A stretch of 39,928 bases of DNA. It comes from Aeolococcus sp035552595. Its GTDB lineage: Bacteria > Chloroflexota > Dormibacteria > Aeolococcales > Aeolococcaceae. A program made the translations under genes and the position numbers. Numbering within the stretch: the stretch's first letter is position 1; each line of letters opens with the position of its first letter. The stretch spans positions 1-39,928 of the forward strand of contig DASZKZ010000011.1 of NCBI GenBank assembly GCA_035552595.1, given 5' to 3'. Of the stretch, positions 29,770 to 38,049 are shown piece by piece. Under the pieces are notes generated by a model that saw nothing but the letters and a program-made list of their open reading frames with translations, was not told the DNA's origin and searched no databases.

Positions 29770-30040
29770 CGCTGAGCGTCGTGCTCGCGGCGAAGCGGAC
29801 CACGCGGCGCGCGGGGACGCTGACCGCCTCGCCGGTCCGGGGGTTGCGGCCCATCCGCGCCGCACGCTGCGCGGTCTTGAAGGTGCCGAAGCCATGAATG
29901 CGGACCTCGTCGCCCTTCTCGAGCGACCCCGCGATGGTGTCGAAGAACCAGCGCACCTCGTCGCGCGCGGCGCTCATGGTGATATCGGCACGCTCGGCGA
30001 GCTTTGCCGCAAGCACGTCACGGGTCACGACATTGGCCAT
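29723..30040 (-). CDS. hup: HU-family DNA-binding protein
   Basis: A 105-residue nucleoid protein. The body is standard: VTRDVLAAKLAERADITMSAARDEV, the bend signature GFGTFKTAQRAARMGRNPRTGE (50-71) and VPARRVVRFAAS. It ends with a short basic tail (KSARGAKRGAKR), a small version of the lysine-rich tails of actinobacterial HU. ATG 30040 is chosen because GGAG lies 7 nt upstream; ATG 30046 is too close to it. The promoter is at 30078-30107. Confidence 0.93.
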   Translation of the reverse strand: MANVVTRDVLAAKLAERADITMSAARDEVRWFFDTIAGSLEKGDEVRIHGFGTFKTAQRAARMGRNPRTGEAVSVPARRVVRFAASTTLSGALKSARGAKRGAKR

Positions 30041-30077
30041 CGTCATTCTCCAGGATGGTCGGCGGGAAACGCGCGGA

Positions 30078-30107
30078 AGTGTAAGGAACTGCAACAGGTT
30101 TTGCCAA
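30078..30107 (-). promoter_or_regulatory. Promoter of hup: TTGGCA-N18-TACACT
   Basis: On the minus strand TTGGCA (30102-30107) and TACACT (30078-30083) are 18 nt apart and 37 nt upstream of ATG 30040, giving a short leader with a Shine-Dalgarno. It is strong and leadered, as expected for an abundant protein. Confidence 0.65.
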
Positions 30108-30145
30108 CCGAAGCAAATGCGTGCCGGCCTCCGGCGACGCTGTGC

Positions 30146-30151
30146 TACGGT
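30146..30151 (+). promoter_or_regulatory. -10 box of the femX-like gene (TACGGT)
   Basis: TACGGT ends 8 nt before GTG 30160. Confidence 0.4.
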
Positions 30152-30159
30152 GACGCCGT

Positions 30160-31200
30160 GTGAGGCCCGCGACGCGTGACGAGATCGGGCGATGGGACGA
30201 GTTGATCGTCGCCAACCCCGACGGCGGCCAGATTCTGCAGACCAGAGCCTGGGGTGAGTTCAAGCGTTCCTGGGGATGGCGGCCGACGTACTGGATCGCC
30301 TCTGCCGGGAACACCGAGGTGGCGGTGCTCTTCCTGCGCCGCCGCATCTGGGGATTCGGCGATCTCTGGTACGCCCCCAAGGGTCCGGGCGTCCGCGACA
30401 GCGACACGCTGGTGGCGCTGCTCAGCGATCGGAGCCCGATGCGTGACGCCTTCCTGGTCAAGGTCGAACCGGAGATCGAGGAGTCCGCGGTCGACTCCGC
30501 GGCACTGCGCGCCGCCGGGCTGCGCAAGTCACCGGCCGATGTGCAGATGAGCCGATCCACCATCGTGGTCGACCTCGATCGCGACGAGGACGCGCTCCTG
30601 GCCTCCTTCAAGCCCAAGTGCCGCTACAACATCAGGCTGGCGTCCCGCCGCGGCGTGGAGGTGGCGGCGGTGCCGATGACCGACGCCAACATCGCCACCA
30701 TGTACTCGCTGATGGCCACGACCCGCGAACGCGCGGGCTTCTTCCTGCGCTCGGAGAGGTATTTCCGGGGCTACTGGGAGCTGCAGGCGGCGAGCGACCA
30801 GGCCCAGCTGTTCTTCGCCTCCTGGCAGGGAGAGGTGCTCGCCGGTGTGTTCGCCACCCACGTGGGCGGGCACGGCTGGTACAAGGACGGTGGCTCGATC
30901 AAGGCGCACAGCGAGCTCATGGCCCCGCACCTGCTCCAGTGGGAGGTGATGCGCTGGCTGCGCGAACGCGGCGTGCGCAGCTACGACCTGGTGGCGGTGC
31001 CGCACTCCTCCGCGCTCACCGAGGCCCATCCCCTCTACGGGCTGTACCGCTTCAAGTCGGGGTTCAACGAGACCGTCACTGACTTCATCGGCACCTGGGA
31101 CCTCCCCCTGAGGCCGCGCGCCGACGCCGCCTGGCAGCGCTGGGGAGAGGCGGGGGCGCAGCGGATCAACCGCCACCTGCACCACGACCTCATGTACTGA
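30160..31200 (+). CDS. FemX/FemAB-like peptidoglycan aminoacyltransferase
   Basis: A 346-residue protein with the double-GNAT FemABX layout: ILQTRAWGEFKRSWGWRPTYW near the N terminus, LASFKPKCRYNIRLASRRGVEV at the linker between the halves, then YFRGYWELQ, AGVFATHVGGHGWYKDGGS and LYGLYRFKSGFNETVTDFIGTWDLPL. Family members add amino acids from aminoacyl-tRNA to the lipid II stem peptide to form interpeptide bridges; some homologues act on other substrates. The tRNA and acceptor are not predictable here. A NUDIX gene follows 33 nt later with its own -10-like box. Confidence 0.88.
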   Translation: MRPATRDEIGRWDELIVANPDGGQILQTRAWGEFKRSWGWRPTYWIASAGNTEVAVLFLRRRIWGFGDLWYAPKGPGVRDSDTLVALLSDRSPMRDAFLVKVEPEIEESAVDSAALRAAGLRKSPADVQMSRSTIVVDLDRDEDALLASFKPKCRYNIRLASRRGVEVAAVPMTDANIATMYSLMATTRERAGFFLRSERYFRGYWELQAASDQAQLFFASWQGEVLAGVFATHVGGHGWYKDGGSIKAHSELMAPHLLQWEVMRWLRERGVRSYDLVAVPHSSALTEAHPLYGLYRFKSGFNETVTDFIGTWDLPLRPRADAAWQRWGEAGAQRINRHLHHDLMY

Positions 31201-31233
31201 GCCGGCTTTCGCTGGCACCACGACAATCGGCCC

Positions 31234-31713
31234 GTGGCTCCGCTGGTCCGGCACGCTGCTCGTGCCCTGCTCATCGACGAGTCCCTGCGGCTGCTCCTCT
31301 TCTTTGGGGAGCTCCCCGATCGGGCGCCCTGGTGGTTCGCTCCCGGTGGGGCGCTGGAGCAGGACGAGACCCACGAAGACGCGCTGGTGCGCGAGCTGCT
31401 CGAGGAGACGGGTCTGGTCGTCGAGGCGGCCACGCTCCGCGCCCCCGTGTGGATCCGCGACTCCCTCTTCACCTGGCAGGGCCGGGTGGAGCGCCACCTC
31501 GAGCGCTTCTATCTGGTCCGGGTCACCGAGCACGACGTGGACACGTCCCAGCTCGAGCCCGCCGAAGCCGGCGTCATCCGAGCCCACCGCTGGTGGACCC
31601 TCGACCAGATCCGCGCCAGCCAGGAGCAGTTCTCCCCAGCAGATCTAGCCAAGCACCTGGAACCACTGTTGCAAGGCAAACTGCCGGCAGTCCCAGTGGA
31701 AGTGGGCCACTAA
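31234..31713 (+). CDS. NUDIX hydrolase
   Basis: A 159-residue pyrophosphohydrolase. The Nudix box fits GX5EX7REUXEEXGU exactly at residues 39-61 (GALEQDETHEDALVRELLEE then TGL). FAPGGALE precedes it, and WTLDQIRAS and LEPLLQGKLP follow. The substrate is unassigned. GTG 31234 lies 6 nt after GACAAT (31222-31227). The C-terminal codons are more AT-rich than the rest, and the next 240 nt contain no gene but hold copy A of the arm-flanked element. Confidence 0.88.
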   Translation: MAPLVRHAARALLIDESLRLLLFFGELPDRAPWWFAPGGALEQDETHEDALVRELLEETGLVVEAATLRAPVWIRDSLFTWQGRVERHLERFYLVRVTEHDVDTSQLEPAEAGVIRAHRWWTLDQIRASQEQFSPADLAKHLEPLLQGKLPAVPVEVGH

Positions 31714-31802
31714 GAACCGACCAGCGCGTGATGACCCGGCAAGCGGCAGTCACCCACCTGCCAGCAAAGGACCCCACTCCAAAGGACCAACGAGAGGGGC
31801 AG

Positions 31803-31929
31803 GCGCCAGGGGACGTCGACGCAAGCGAATTCTGCAGCCGGGCGAAGGAGCGGAGAGCTCGCCGGTGGCGAGCTCGCAGCGACGCAAACGCCCGCGAAGC
31901 CTCTGAGCGGCGGCGACGTCCCCTGGTGC
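31803..31929 (+). repeat. Arm-flanked dispersed element, copy A
   Basis: Core 31824-31909 (86 nt) is about 95% identical to the reverse complement of 38536-38620. It is enclosed by inverted arms 31803-31822 and 31910-31929: 20 positions with 18 Watson-Crick pairs, one G-T and one A-G. Inside, GAGCTCGCC and GGCGAGCTC form a 9-bp hairpin at 31855-31875. Copy B has arms of different sequence that also pair, so pairing, not sequence, is conserved. It lies between the convergent NUDIX and yvcK genes; nothing codes in 31714-31955. Confidence 0.85.
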
Positions 31930-31952
31930 GTGCCCCGGCTGGTGGCTCCGCC

Positions 31953-33254
31953 CTACCTCCAGATCCGCTTCATGATCACCCGGGCCAGCTTCTCGGGATC
32001 ATGGTGCGAGGACACCGCGGGCGAGACCACGTCGGCGAGGATGTAGTGCACCGGCTTGCGCGAGGCCTCGTCGCGATCGAAGAGGATCCTCGAGGTCCCC
32101 ACCGCCTGAGCCGAGGCGGGCAGGGCCGGGGAGAGGTTGCTGTTGACGATCACGTAGTCGAAGAGGTTGCCGCCGACGTGGTCCTCGATGGCGGTGAGGT
32201 GCTCGCTGACGGTGTAGCCGGCGGTCTCGCCGGGCTGGCTGGCCACGTTGCAGACGTAGACCTTGACCGCCGGGGTGGCGCGGAGGACCTCGACCATGCC
32301 GTCGACGAGCAGGTTGGGCAGGATGGAGGTGTACAGCGAACCGGGGCCGACGATGACCAGCTCCGCATCGAGGATGGCGGCCTCGGCCTCCGGGTTGATC
32401 GGAGGCGCGTCGGGCTGCAGGAAGACGCGGTCGATGCGGTCCTCCCCGATCGCGTGAGGCACCTTCGATTCACCGACGCGTACCTCGCCTCCCGAGGTGG
32501 CGCAGAGCACCACGTCCTTGAGCGTGCTGGGGACGATGGTTCCGCGCACCGCCAGAACGCGCCCGGACTCGCGCAGCGCGTGTTCGAAGTCGCCGGTGAT
32601 CTCCGCCATGGCCATGATGAAGAGGTTCCCGAACGAGTGGCCTCCCAGCGAGCCCTCACCGGTGAAACGGTGCTGGAACAGCTGGGTCATCAGCGGCTCG
32701 GTCTCGGCCAGGGCGGTGAGGCACTGCCGGAAATCCCCTGGAGGGAGCACCCGGTACTCGGCACGCAGCCGGCCGCTGGAGCCACCGTCGTCGGCGACGG
32801 TGACGATGGCGACGATGTTGCCGGTGTACTTCTTGATGCCGCGCAGCAGCGTGCTCAGGCCGGTGCCGCCACCCAGGGCCACCACCCTCGGCCCCTTGCT
32901 GAGCTGGCGATGGGCGTAGAGGTGCTCGATGAGGTTGCGCCTCTCGCTGCTGTTGCCGGCGCGGAGGAAGGGGCCGAGCAGAGATTGGCTGAGCTTGTAG
33001 AAGCAGAGCAGCAGGATGGCGACGCCGGCGACCGCGAAGAGGCTGGCACGCACCGCACGCGGCAGGAACTGCAGGGTGAGCGTCTGCACCCAGGAGGGAA
33101 AGCGCACGTTGCTGCTGTAGATGTCGCGCAAGACGTACCCGACCGCCAGGCTGATCATCACGATGCTCGCGAAGAGCAGCAGGAGCCAGCGTTTGACGTA
33201 GAGCCCCGGGGTGAACCAGCGCATCACCGAGGGACTGGGGCGGAAAGCCTTCAT
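31953..33254 (-). CDS. yvcK: YvcK/CofD-like protein with membrane anchor
   Basis: A 433-residue YvcK-family protein. In Bacillus and mycobacteria YvcK binds UDP-GlcNAc and is needed for cell-wall integrity and growth on gluconeogenic carbon. Residues 120-433 carry VVALGGGTGLSTLLRGIK, VTVADDGGSSGRLR, PPGDFRQCLTAL, LGGHSFGNLFIMAM and ILDAELVIVGPGSLYTSILPNLLV. The N terminus adds two membrane segments (22-41 and 68-86) absent from the soluble Bacillus protein. ATG 33254 is preceded at 10 nt by GACAAT. It follows glpX, 58 nt away on the same strand. Confidence 0.92.
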   Translation of the reverse strand: MKAFRPSPSVMRWFTPGLYVKRWLLLLFASIVMISLAVGYVLRDIYSSNVRFPSWVQTLTLQFLPRAVRASLFAVAGVAILLLCFYKLSQSLLGPFLRAGNSSERRNLIEHLYAHRQLSKGPRVVALGGGTGLSTLLRGIKKYTGNIVAIVTVADDGGSSGRLRAEYRVLPPGDFRQCLTALAETEPLMTQLFQHRFTGEGSLGGHSFGNLFIMAMAEITGDFEHALRESGRVLAVRGTIVPSTLKDVVLCATSGGEVRVGESKVPHAIGEDRIDRVFLQPDAPPINPEAEAAILDAELVIVGPGSLYTSILPNLLVDGMVEVLRATPAVKVYVCNVASQPGETAGYTVSEHLTAIEDHVGGNLFDYVIVNSNLSPALPASAQAVGTSRILFDRDEASRKPVHYILADVVSPAVSSHHDPEKLARVIMKRIWR

Positions 33255-33264
33255 GGGTGGCCCG

Positions 33265-33270
33265 ATTGTC
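33265..33270 (-). promoter_or_regulatory. -10-like box of yvcK (GACAAT)
   Basis: GACAAT on the minus strand ends 10 nt before ATG 33254. The same hexamer precedes the NUDIX gene. Confidence 0.35.
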
Positions 33271-33312
33271 CCATGGTGGTCGGTTCCATGCCCCCACGGC
33301 CGAGAGGGCAGC

Positions 33313-34383
33313 TCAGCTCGGGGCCAGCTTCTCCACGCGGTCGGCCTTGGTGGCGATCAGCGCGCTGACCCCCTCGGCCTCCGCCTCCTCGCGACGCAGC
33401 CGCAGCTTGGCCAGGTTGTGCTCGGCGTCGACGTAGCGGACGGTTCCTGAGTAGCTGCGCATCACCAGGCTCTGGGTGCGGCAGCGATCCTCGCCGAGGA
33501 AGCGGACACCGTCGAGGAGCTCGCCGTCGGTGATCCCGGTGGCCGCGAAGAAGACGTTGTCACCGCCGACCAGGTCGTCGAGCTCGAGGACACGGCCGGG
33601 CTCCTTGCCCTCGGCATCCAGCAGGGCCTGGTCGCCCTCGCGAAGCCAGAGGCGACCCTGCATCGATCCCCCGATGCACTTGATGGCGCAGGCGGCGAGC
33701 ACCGCCTCGGGAGCACCGCCGATGCCCATGAGCACATCGATCCCGGTGCGGTGCTCCATCGCCGCCATGACGCCGGCGGCGACGTCCCCATCCATGATCA
33801 GCTTGACGCGAGCCCCGGCCGAGCGGATCTCCTCGAGCAGGTCCTGGTGGCGGTCACGGTCGAGCACCACCACGGTGAGGTCCTCGATGTGGCGGTCCTC
33901 GGCCTTGGCGACGCGGCGCAGGTTGTTCTTCACGGTGTCGGTGATGTCGATGACCCTGGCCGCCTTGGGACCGACGATCAGCTTCTCCATGTAGGGGACA
34001 TGGGTGTAGTACATGGACCCGCGCTCGGCGAGCGAGACGGTGGCGATGCCGCCGGGAAGGCCCCGGGCGACCAGGCGGGTGCCGTCGATGGGGTCGACGG
34101 CGACGTCCACCCGCGGCGGGTTGCCATTGCCCACCTGCTCCCCGATGTAGAGCATCGGAGCCTCGTCCTTCTCGCCCTCGCCGATGACCACCAGGCCGTC
34201 CATGTCGACGAAGTTGAGGCTGCGCCGCATCGAATCGACCGCCGCGCCGTCGGCGTCGTTCTTGCGGTTGCGCCCCATGTACGGCGCCGCCGACATGGCC
34301 GCGCCCTCGGTCACCCGCACCAGCTCGAGCGCGATGTTGCGGTCGATGGGAGTGCCGAGATCGCGAGAACGACTCAGGGGCAT
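33313..34383 (-). CDS. glpX: Class II fructose-1,6-bisphosphatase GlpX
   Basis: A 356-residue gluconeogenic phosphatase that hydrolyses fructose-1,6-bisphosphate. Diagnostic blocks: LELVRVTEGAAMSAAPYMGR, VVIGEGEKDEAPMLYIGE (66-83), VDVAVDPIDGTRLVARG (92-108, metal-binding DPIDGT), KLIMDGDVAAGVMAAM and GIGGAPEAVLAACAIK. ATG 34383 is chosen over the longer frame (to 34437) because a TATGAT box ends 9 nt upstream and homology begins just after it. Its neighbour yvcK is also tied to gluconeogenic growth. Confidence 0.94.
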   Translation of the reverse strand: MPLSRSRDLGTPIDRNIALELVRVTEGAAMSAAPYMGRNRKNDADGAAVDSMRRSLNFVDMDGLVVIGEGEKDEAPMLYIGEQVGNGNPPRVDVAVDPIDGTRLVARGLPGGIATVSLAERGSMYYTHVPYMEKLIVGPKAARVIDITDTVKNNLRRVAKAEDRHIEDLTVVVLDRDRHQDLLEEIRSAGARVKLIMDGDVAAGVMAAMEHRTGIDVLMGIGGAPEAVLAACAIKCIGGSMQGRLWLREGDQALLDAEGKEPGRVLELDDLVGGDNVFFAATGITDGELLDGVRFLGEDRCRTQSLVMRSYSGTVRYVDAEHNLAKLRLRREEAEAEGVSALIATKADRVEKLAPS

Positions 34384-34392
34384 GGGGGGCCG

Positions 34393-34398
34393 ATCATA
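34393..34398 (-). promoter_or_regulatory. -10 box of glpX (TATGAT)
   Basis: TATGAT then CGGC, 9 nt before ATG 34383; the arrangement matches those before the genes at 2000 and 10540. Confidence 0.55.
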
Positions 34399-34457
34399 CC
34401 GGCGCCGGCCGGAGCCCGCGAACGGGGGGTCGCCCAAGATGGCACCATCAGCCCGCC

Positions 34458-35711
34458 GTGATCTTTCTGAGCGATTTCCTACGCGCCGATGTGGTCGACA
34501 TCGACCAGCGGACGGTCGGCTCCGTCCGCGATGTGATCGTGCGCATGGATGAGCCCTACCCCGTGGTCACCGCCGTGGCCATCAGGGGACGCACCAAGGA
34601 GCTGCCCGCGGCGATCGATTGGGGAGCGGTGCGGGCCGGCGAGGGCGGCGAGCTGAGCCTCAACGTCCCCACCTCGGGGTTGCAGCTCTATCCCCTGGCG
34701 GGCGAGGAGATCTGGCTGGCTCGCGACATCCTCGACAAGCAGATCGTGGACACCGACGGGCGCCGCGTGGTGCGGGTCAACGACCTCCAGCTCCAGGAGC
34801 AGGACGGCAAGCTGCTCATGGTCGGCGTGGACATTGGAGCGCGGGGCCTGCTCCGCCGCCTCGGGGTGGAGCGCCTCGGCCGCCGCGTCACCCACCTGGT
34901 GGGCCGGGACTTTCCGCAGCGGCTCATCTCCTGGGACGCGGTCGACCCGGTGCGCAGCGACGAGCGCTCGATGCGCCTGCGGATCAGCCACAAGAAGCTC
35001 AGCAAGATGCACCCCGCCGACATCGCGGAGATCGTCGGCCAGCTCGGCGGCCGGGATCGGGCGGCGATCTTCGCGTCGCTCGACGATGAGATCGCCGCCG
35101 ACGTCGTCGAGGAGTCGTCGGATGAGGTGCAGGCCCAGATCCTCGCCCGCCTCGACGACGAGCGCGCCGCCGACATCCTCGAGGCGATGGAGCCGGACGA
35201 GGCGGCGGACCTGCTCGGTGACCTCCCCGAGGAGCGCCGCGAGCAGCTCATCGCCAAGATGGAGGCCGACGGCGCGGAGGATGTCGAGGAGCTGCTCGGC
35301 TACGAGGACGACACCGCCGGCGGCCTGATGACCACCGAGTTCGTGGCCGTGCCGGTGACCCTGACCGCGCAGCAGACGATCGACCGGCTGCGCGAGCTCG
35401 AGCCCGACGCCGAGTCGATCTATTACATCTACGTCGTCGACGAGGACGAGCGCCTGCTCGGCGTGCTCTCTCTGCGCGATCTCATCGTCGCGCCACCGCA
35501 GGCGCCGATCGCCGACATCATGATCAAGCGCGTGGTCGCGGTCCCGCTCGACGCCCGGCCCGAGGATGTCGCCGCGGTCATCGCCAAATACAACCTGCTC
35601 GCCGTCCCGGTGGTGGATGACGAGGACCGCATGCAGGGGATCGTGACCATCGACGACGCCATGGACGAGGTCATGCCCGCCGGGGTGCGGCGGCGGGCAC
35701 GGGCGCTGTGA
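34458..35711 (+). CDS. PRC-barrel/MgtE-N/CBS protein without a transporter domain
   Basis: A 417-residue soluble protein. Residues 1-165 form two PRC-barrel-like units (MIFLSDFLRADVVDIDQRTVGSVRDVIV, ARDILDKQIVDTDGRRVVRVNDLQL). Residues 178-275 resemble the superhelical MgtE N domain (LSKMHPADIAEIVGQL, ILARLDDERAADILEAMEPDEAADLLGDL). Residues 280-410 are a CBS pair (YEDDTAGGLMTTEFVAVP, YYIYVVDEDERLLGVLSLRDL, IADIMIKRVVAVPLD). This is the Mg2+-sensing cytosolic half of MgtE with no membrane half. The NRAMP gene starts 18 nt downstream, so it probably gates or reports to that transporter. GTG 34458. Confidence 0.88.
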   Translation: MIFLSDFLRADVVDIDQRTVGSVRDVIVRMDEPYPVVTAVAIRGRTKELPAAIDWGAVRAGEGGELSLNVPTSGLQLYPLAGEEIWLARDILDKQIVDTDGRRVVRVNDLQLQEQDGKLLMVGVDIGARGLLRRLGVERLGRRVTHLVGRDFPQRLISWDAVDPVRSDERSMRLRISHKKLSKMHPADIAEIVGQLGGRDRAAIFASLDDEIAADVVEESSDEVQAQILARLDDERAADILEAMEPDEAADLLGDLPEERREQLIAKMEADGAEDVEELLGYEDDTAGGLMTTEFVAVPVTLTAQQTIDRLRELEPDAESIYYIYVVDEDERLLGVLSLRDLIVAPPQAPIADIMIKRVVAVPLDARPEDVAAVIAKYNLLAVPVVDDEDRMQGIVTIDDAMDEVMPAGVRRRARAL

Positions 35712-35729
35712 TGTGGGAACGGAACGGAC

Positions 35730-37100
35730 GTGAAGACGGCCCCCCGTCAGACCCGCCCGCTGCGCCGCCGAGCCGCGGAGGCTGCCGCCCAGCGGCGTGA
35801 GCGCCGCCGCGCCCAACCGCGACGGTTCGCGGGCCTGTGGCGCTACTTCGCCGTCATCGGTCCGGGGATCATCGTCGCCAACGCGGGCAACGATGCCGGC
35901 GGTGTCTTCACGTACAGCAACACGGGCGCCAAGTATGGAGACAACCTGCTCTGGGCCTTCATCCCCATCGCGATCGCACTGATCATCACCCAGGAGATGG
36001 TCGCCCGCCTGGGGGCTGTCACGGGCAAGGGCCTCATGGATCTCATCCGCGAGCGCTTCGGCGTGCGCTGGACGCTGTTCGCGGCCGCGGTGGTGCTGGT
36101 GGCCAACGGCGGCACGACCCTTGCCGAGTTCGCCGGAGTGGCCGGTGGCCTCGGGCTCCTCGGGGTACCGCTGCCGGCGGCGGTGATCGGTGCGGCGGCC
36201 CTGATCGGGGTGGTGGTGATGCGCGGCAACCGCCGCCTCGTGGAGCGCATCTTCCTGGCGCTCGGGCTCACGTTCGTCTCGTACATCATCACCGCGTTCC
36301 TCGTGCCGCACCCCGATTGGTCGACGATCGGGCGCGACCTCGTCGTCCCCGATCTCAGCCACCCGTCCACGGTGCGAACGGGCGCGTACCTGGTCGACCT
36401 CATCGCGCTCATCGGCACCTCGATCACGCCCTACATGCAGCTCTTCCTGCAGTCGTCGATCGTGGACAAGGGAACGCAGGAGTCGGACCTCAAGCTGGTT
36501 CGTGCCGACGTCATCAGCGGGTCCCTCTTCGCAGTCATCGTGGCCATGTTCATCGTCATCACCACGGCGGCCACGCTCTTTCCCCCATCCCCCGCGTATC
36601 CGCACGGTCTGGCTGGCAGCGGGGTGGCCTCGGCGCAGCAGGCGGCGTCTGCTCTGAGCCCGCTCGTCGGCATCCACGCTCAACAGCTCTTCGCGGTGGG
36701 GCTGGTGGGTGCGTCCCTGCTGGCGGCGGCGGTGCTGCCGTTGAGCACCGCCTTCGTGATCTGTGAGGCGTTCGGCGCCGAGCGCAGCGTGCAGAGCAGC
36801 TTCGCCGACGCTCCCCTGTTCTTCACGCTCTTCATCGGCATCCTGGCCATCGGCGCCGGGGTCATGCTGATCCCGGGCGTTCCCATCGCCGGCGTGGCCA
36901 TCGGGACGCAGACGCTGGACGGCATCCTCCTGCCCATCCTGCTGGTCTTCATCATCATCCTCGCCAACGATCGAAGGCTGCTGGGACGGCACGGCAACGG
37001 GGTCCTCTACAACGTCATCGCCGTGGGACTGGCCGGGGTGCTGAGCCTGCTCACCACGGTGCTGCTGTTCACCACCATCTTCCCCGGCGTCATCTCCTGA
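35730..37100 (+). CDS. Divergent NRAMP-family transporter, NRMT-like (probable Mg2+)
   Basis: A 456-residue membrane protein with a very basic N-terminal tail (residues 1-32) and about 11 membrane segments. In the first, canonical NRAMPs have DPGN; here it is NAGNDAGG (51-58). In the sixth, the metal-selective Met of the usual MPHN region is missing: TSITPYMQLFL (230-240). Loss of that Met is reported for NRAMP-related magnesium transporters (NRMT), which prefer Mg2+ over transition metals. The MgtE-N/CBS protein just upstream strengthens this. The stop is 13 nt from the convergent PfkB gene. Confidence 0.88.
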   Translation: MKTAPRQTRPLRRRAAEAAAQRRERRRAQPRRFAGLWRYFAVIGPGIIVANAGNDAGGVFTYSNTGAKYGDNLLWAFIPIAIALIITQEMVARLGAVTGKGLMDLIRERFGVRWTLFAAAVVLVANGGTTLAEFAGVAGGLGLLGVPLPAAVIGAAALIGVVVMRGNRRLVERIFLALGLTFVSYIITAFLVPHPDWSTIGRDLVVPDLSHPSTVRTGAYLVDLIALIGTSITPYMQLFLQSSIVDKGTQESDLKLVRADVISGSLFAVIVAMFIVITTAATLFPPSPAYPHGLAGSGVASAQQAASALSPLVGIHAQQLFAVGLVGASLLAAAVLPLSTAFVICEAFGAERSVQSSFADAPLFFTLFIGILAIGAGVMLIPGVPIAGVAIGTQTLDGILLPILLVFIIILANDRRLLGRHGNGVLYNVIAVGLAGVLSLLTTVLLFTTIFPGVIS

Positions 37101-37113
37101 GCGGGCGGCCGGG

Positions 37114-38010
37114 TCAGCGGCGGGGCGTCTTCTTCGGCTCTTTGGACTCCCTCGACTCCTCGAGGAGTCCCTCGAGGCCGAACCCGGAGATGGCCGCCGC
37201 CGCGCAGGCCAGGCCGGCGTCGAGCGCGGCGGCGAAGAAGTCGACGTCGTCGCGCTCGGCGGCGGCACAGGCGCCCAGAAACCCGCCCGCCAGCGCGTCA
37301 CCCGCGCCGGTGGGATCGACCACCCGCTCCACCGGCGCCGCCGGCCGTTCCACCACGCTGCTGGCGGTGACGCAGGCGGCGCCCTCGGGGCCCGCCTTGA
37401 CCACCACCGCGCGCAGCCGCCCGTCGCCGCACACCGAGACGGCCGCCTCCCGCCACCGGTGGTCCTCGGTGCCGGTCAGGCTCGCCAGCTCGGCGCGGGT
37501 GAGGAAGATGACGTCGGAGGATCGCGCCACCGCGCCGACGGCGTGGGCGTGGGGGCCGGTGTATTCGATCATCGAGTCGGAGCCGATCATGGTGGCCCGG
37601 CTCTGCAGGCTCACCTCACTCTGCAAGGACGGTCGCATGCTGGCCAGGAAGAGCACCGGCGCGTCGACCGACGCCGCGCTCAGAGCGGGCTGCCAGGTGG
37701 GGTCACATCCCTCCTCGCTGCTCGTGTCCACCGCCGCCCAGCTGTCGAAATCGTGGCGGGCGTGCCAGCGGAAGGTGGGCAGATCGCTGATCACCAGCCC
37801 GTCGACGCCCACCGCCGCATCGCCGAGCAGCTCGAGGAAGGCGTCCGCTCGATCACGCCCCACGATGCCGTTGAGGTGGACAGGGGCGTATCGCACCGCG
37901 GCGAGAGCGAAGTACACGGCCGACCCGCCGAGCTGATCGGGCCTGCCCCCTGCCGGGGTCACGATCTCGTCGCTGTGGAGGGTGCCGGCGACGGCGATCT
38001 CCCAGGTCAC
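37114..38010 (-). CDS. PfkB-family carbohydrate/nucleoside kinase
   Basis: A 298-residue ribokinase-like enzyme. The N-terminal block is IAVAGTLHSDEI and LGGSAVYFALAAVR; the C-terminal anion hole and catalytic base are DPTGAGDALAGGFLG (232-246, Asp238). VIFLTRAELASLTG and VVVKAGPEGA are family-typical. The last 15 residues are charged (EESRESKEPKKTPRR). The substrate is not predictable; IolC-, ribokinase- or adenosine-kinase-like members all share this core. GTG 38010 lies 6 nt after GAATGT. It is 39 nt downstream of the small unknown gene on the same strand. Confidence 0.87.
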   Translation of the reverse strand: MTWEIAVAGTLHSDEIVTPAGGRPDQLGGSAVYFALAAVRYAPVHLNGIVGRDRADAFLELLGDAAVGVDGLVISDLPTFRWHARHDFDSWAAVDTSSEEGCDPTWQPALSAASVDAPVLFLASMRPSLQSEVSLQSRATMIGSDSMIEYTGPHAHAVGAVARSSDVIFLTRAELASLTGTEDHRWREAAVSVCGDGRLRAVVVKAGPEGAACVTASSVVERPAAPVERVVDPTGAGDALAGGFLGACAAAERDDVDFFAAALDAGLACAAAAISGFGLEGLLEESRESKEPKKTPRR

Positions 38011-38049
38011 AGCGCGACATTCCCGCGCGACGCGGTCACCGGCTCAGGG

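Noticed and set aside
31803..31929. Copies A and B as an ordinary MITE or IS remnant
   Set aside because: The arms are not homologous between copies beyond 6 nt, no target-site duplication is evident and no transposase frame is present; kept as an open class instead.
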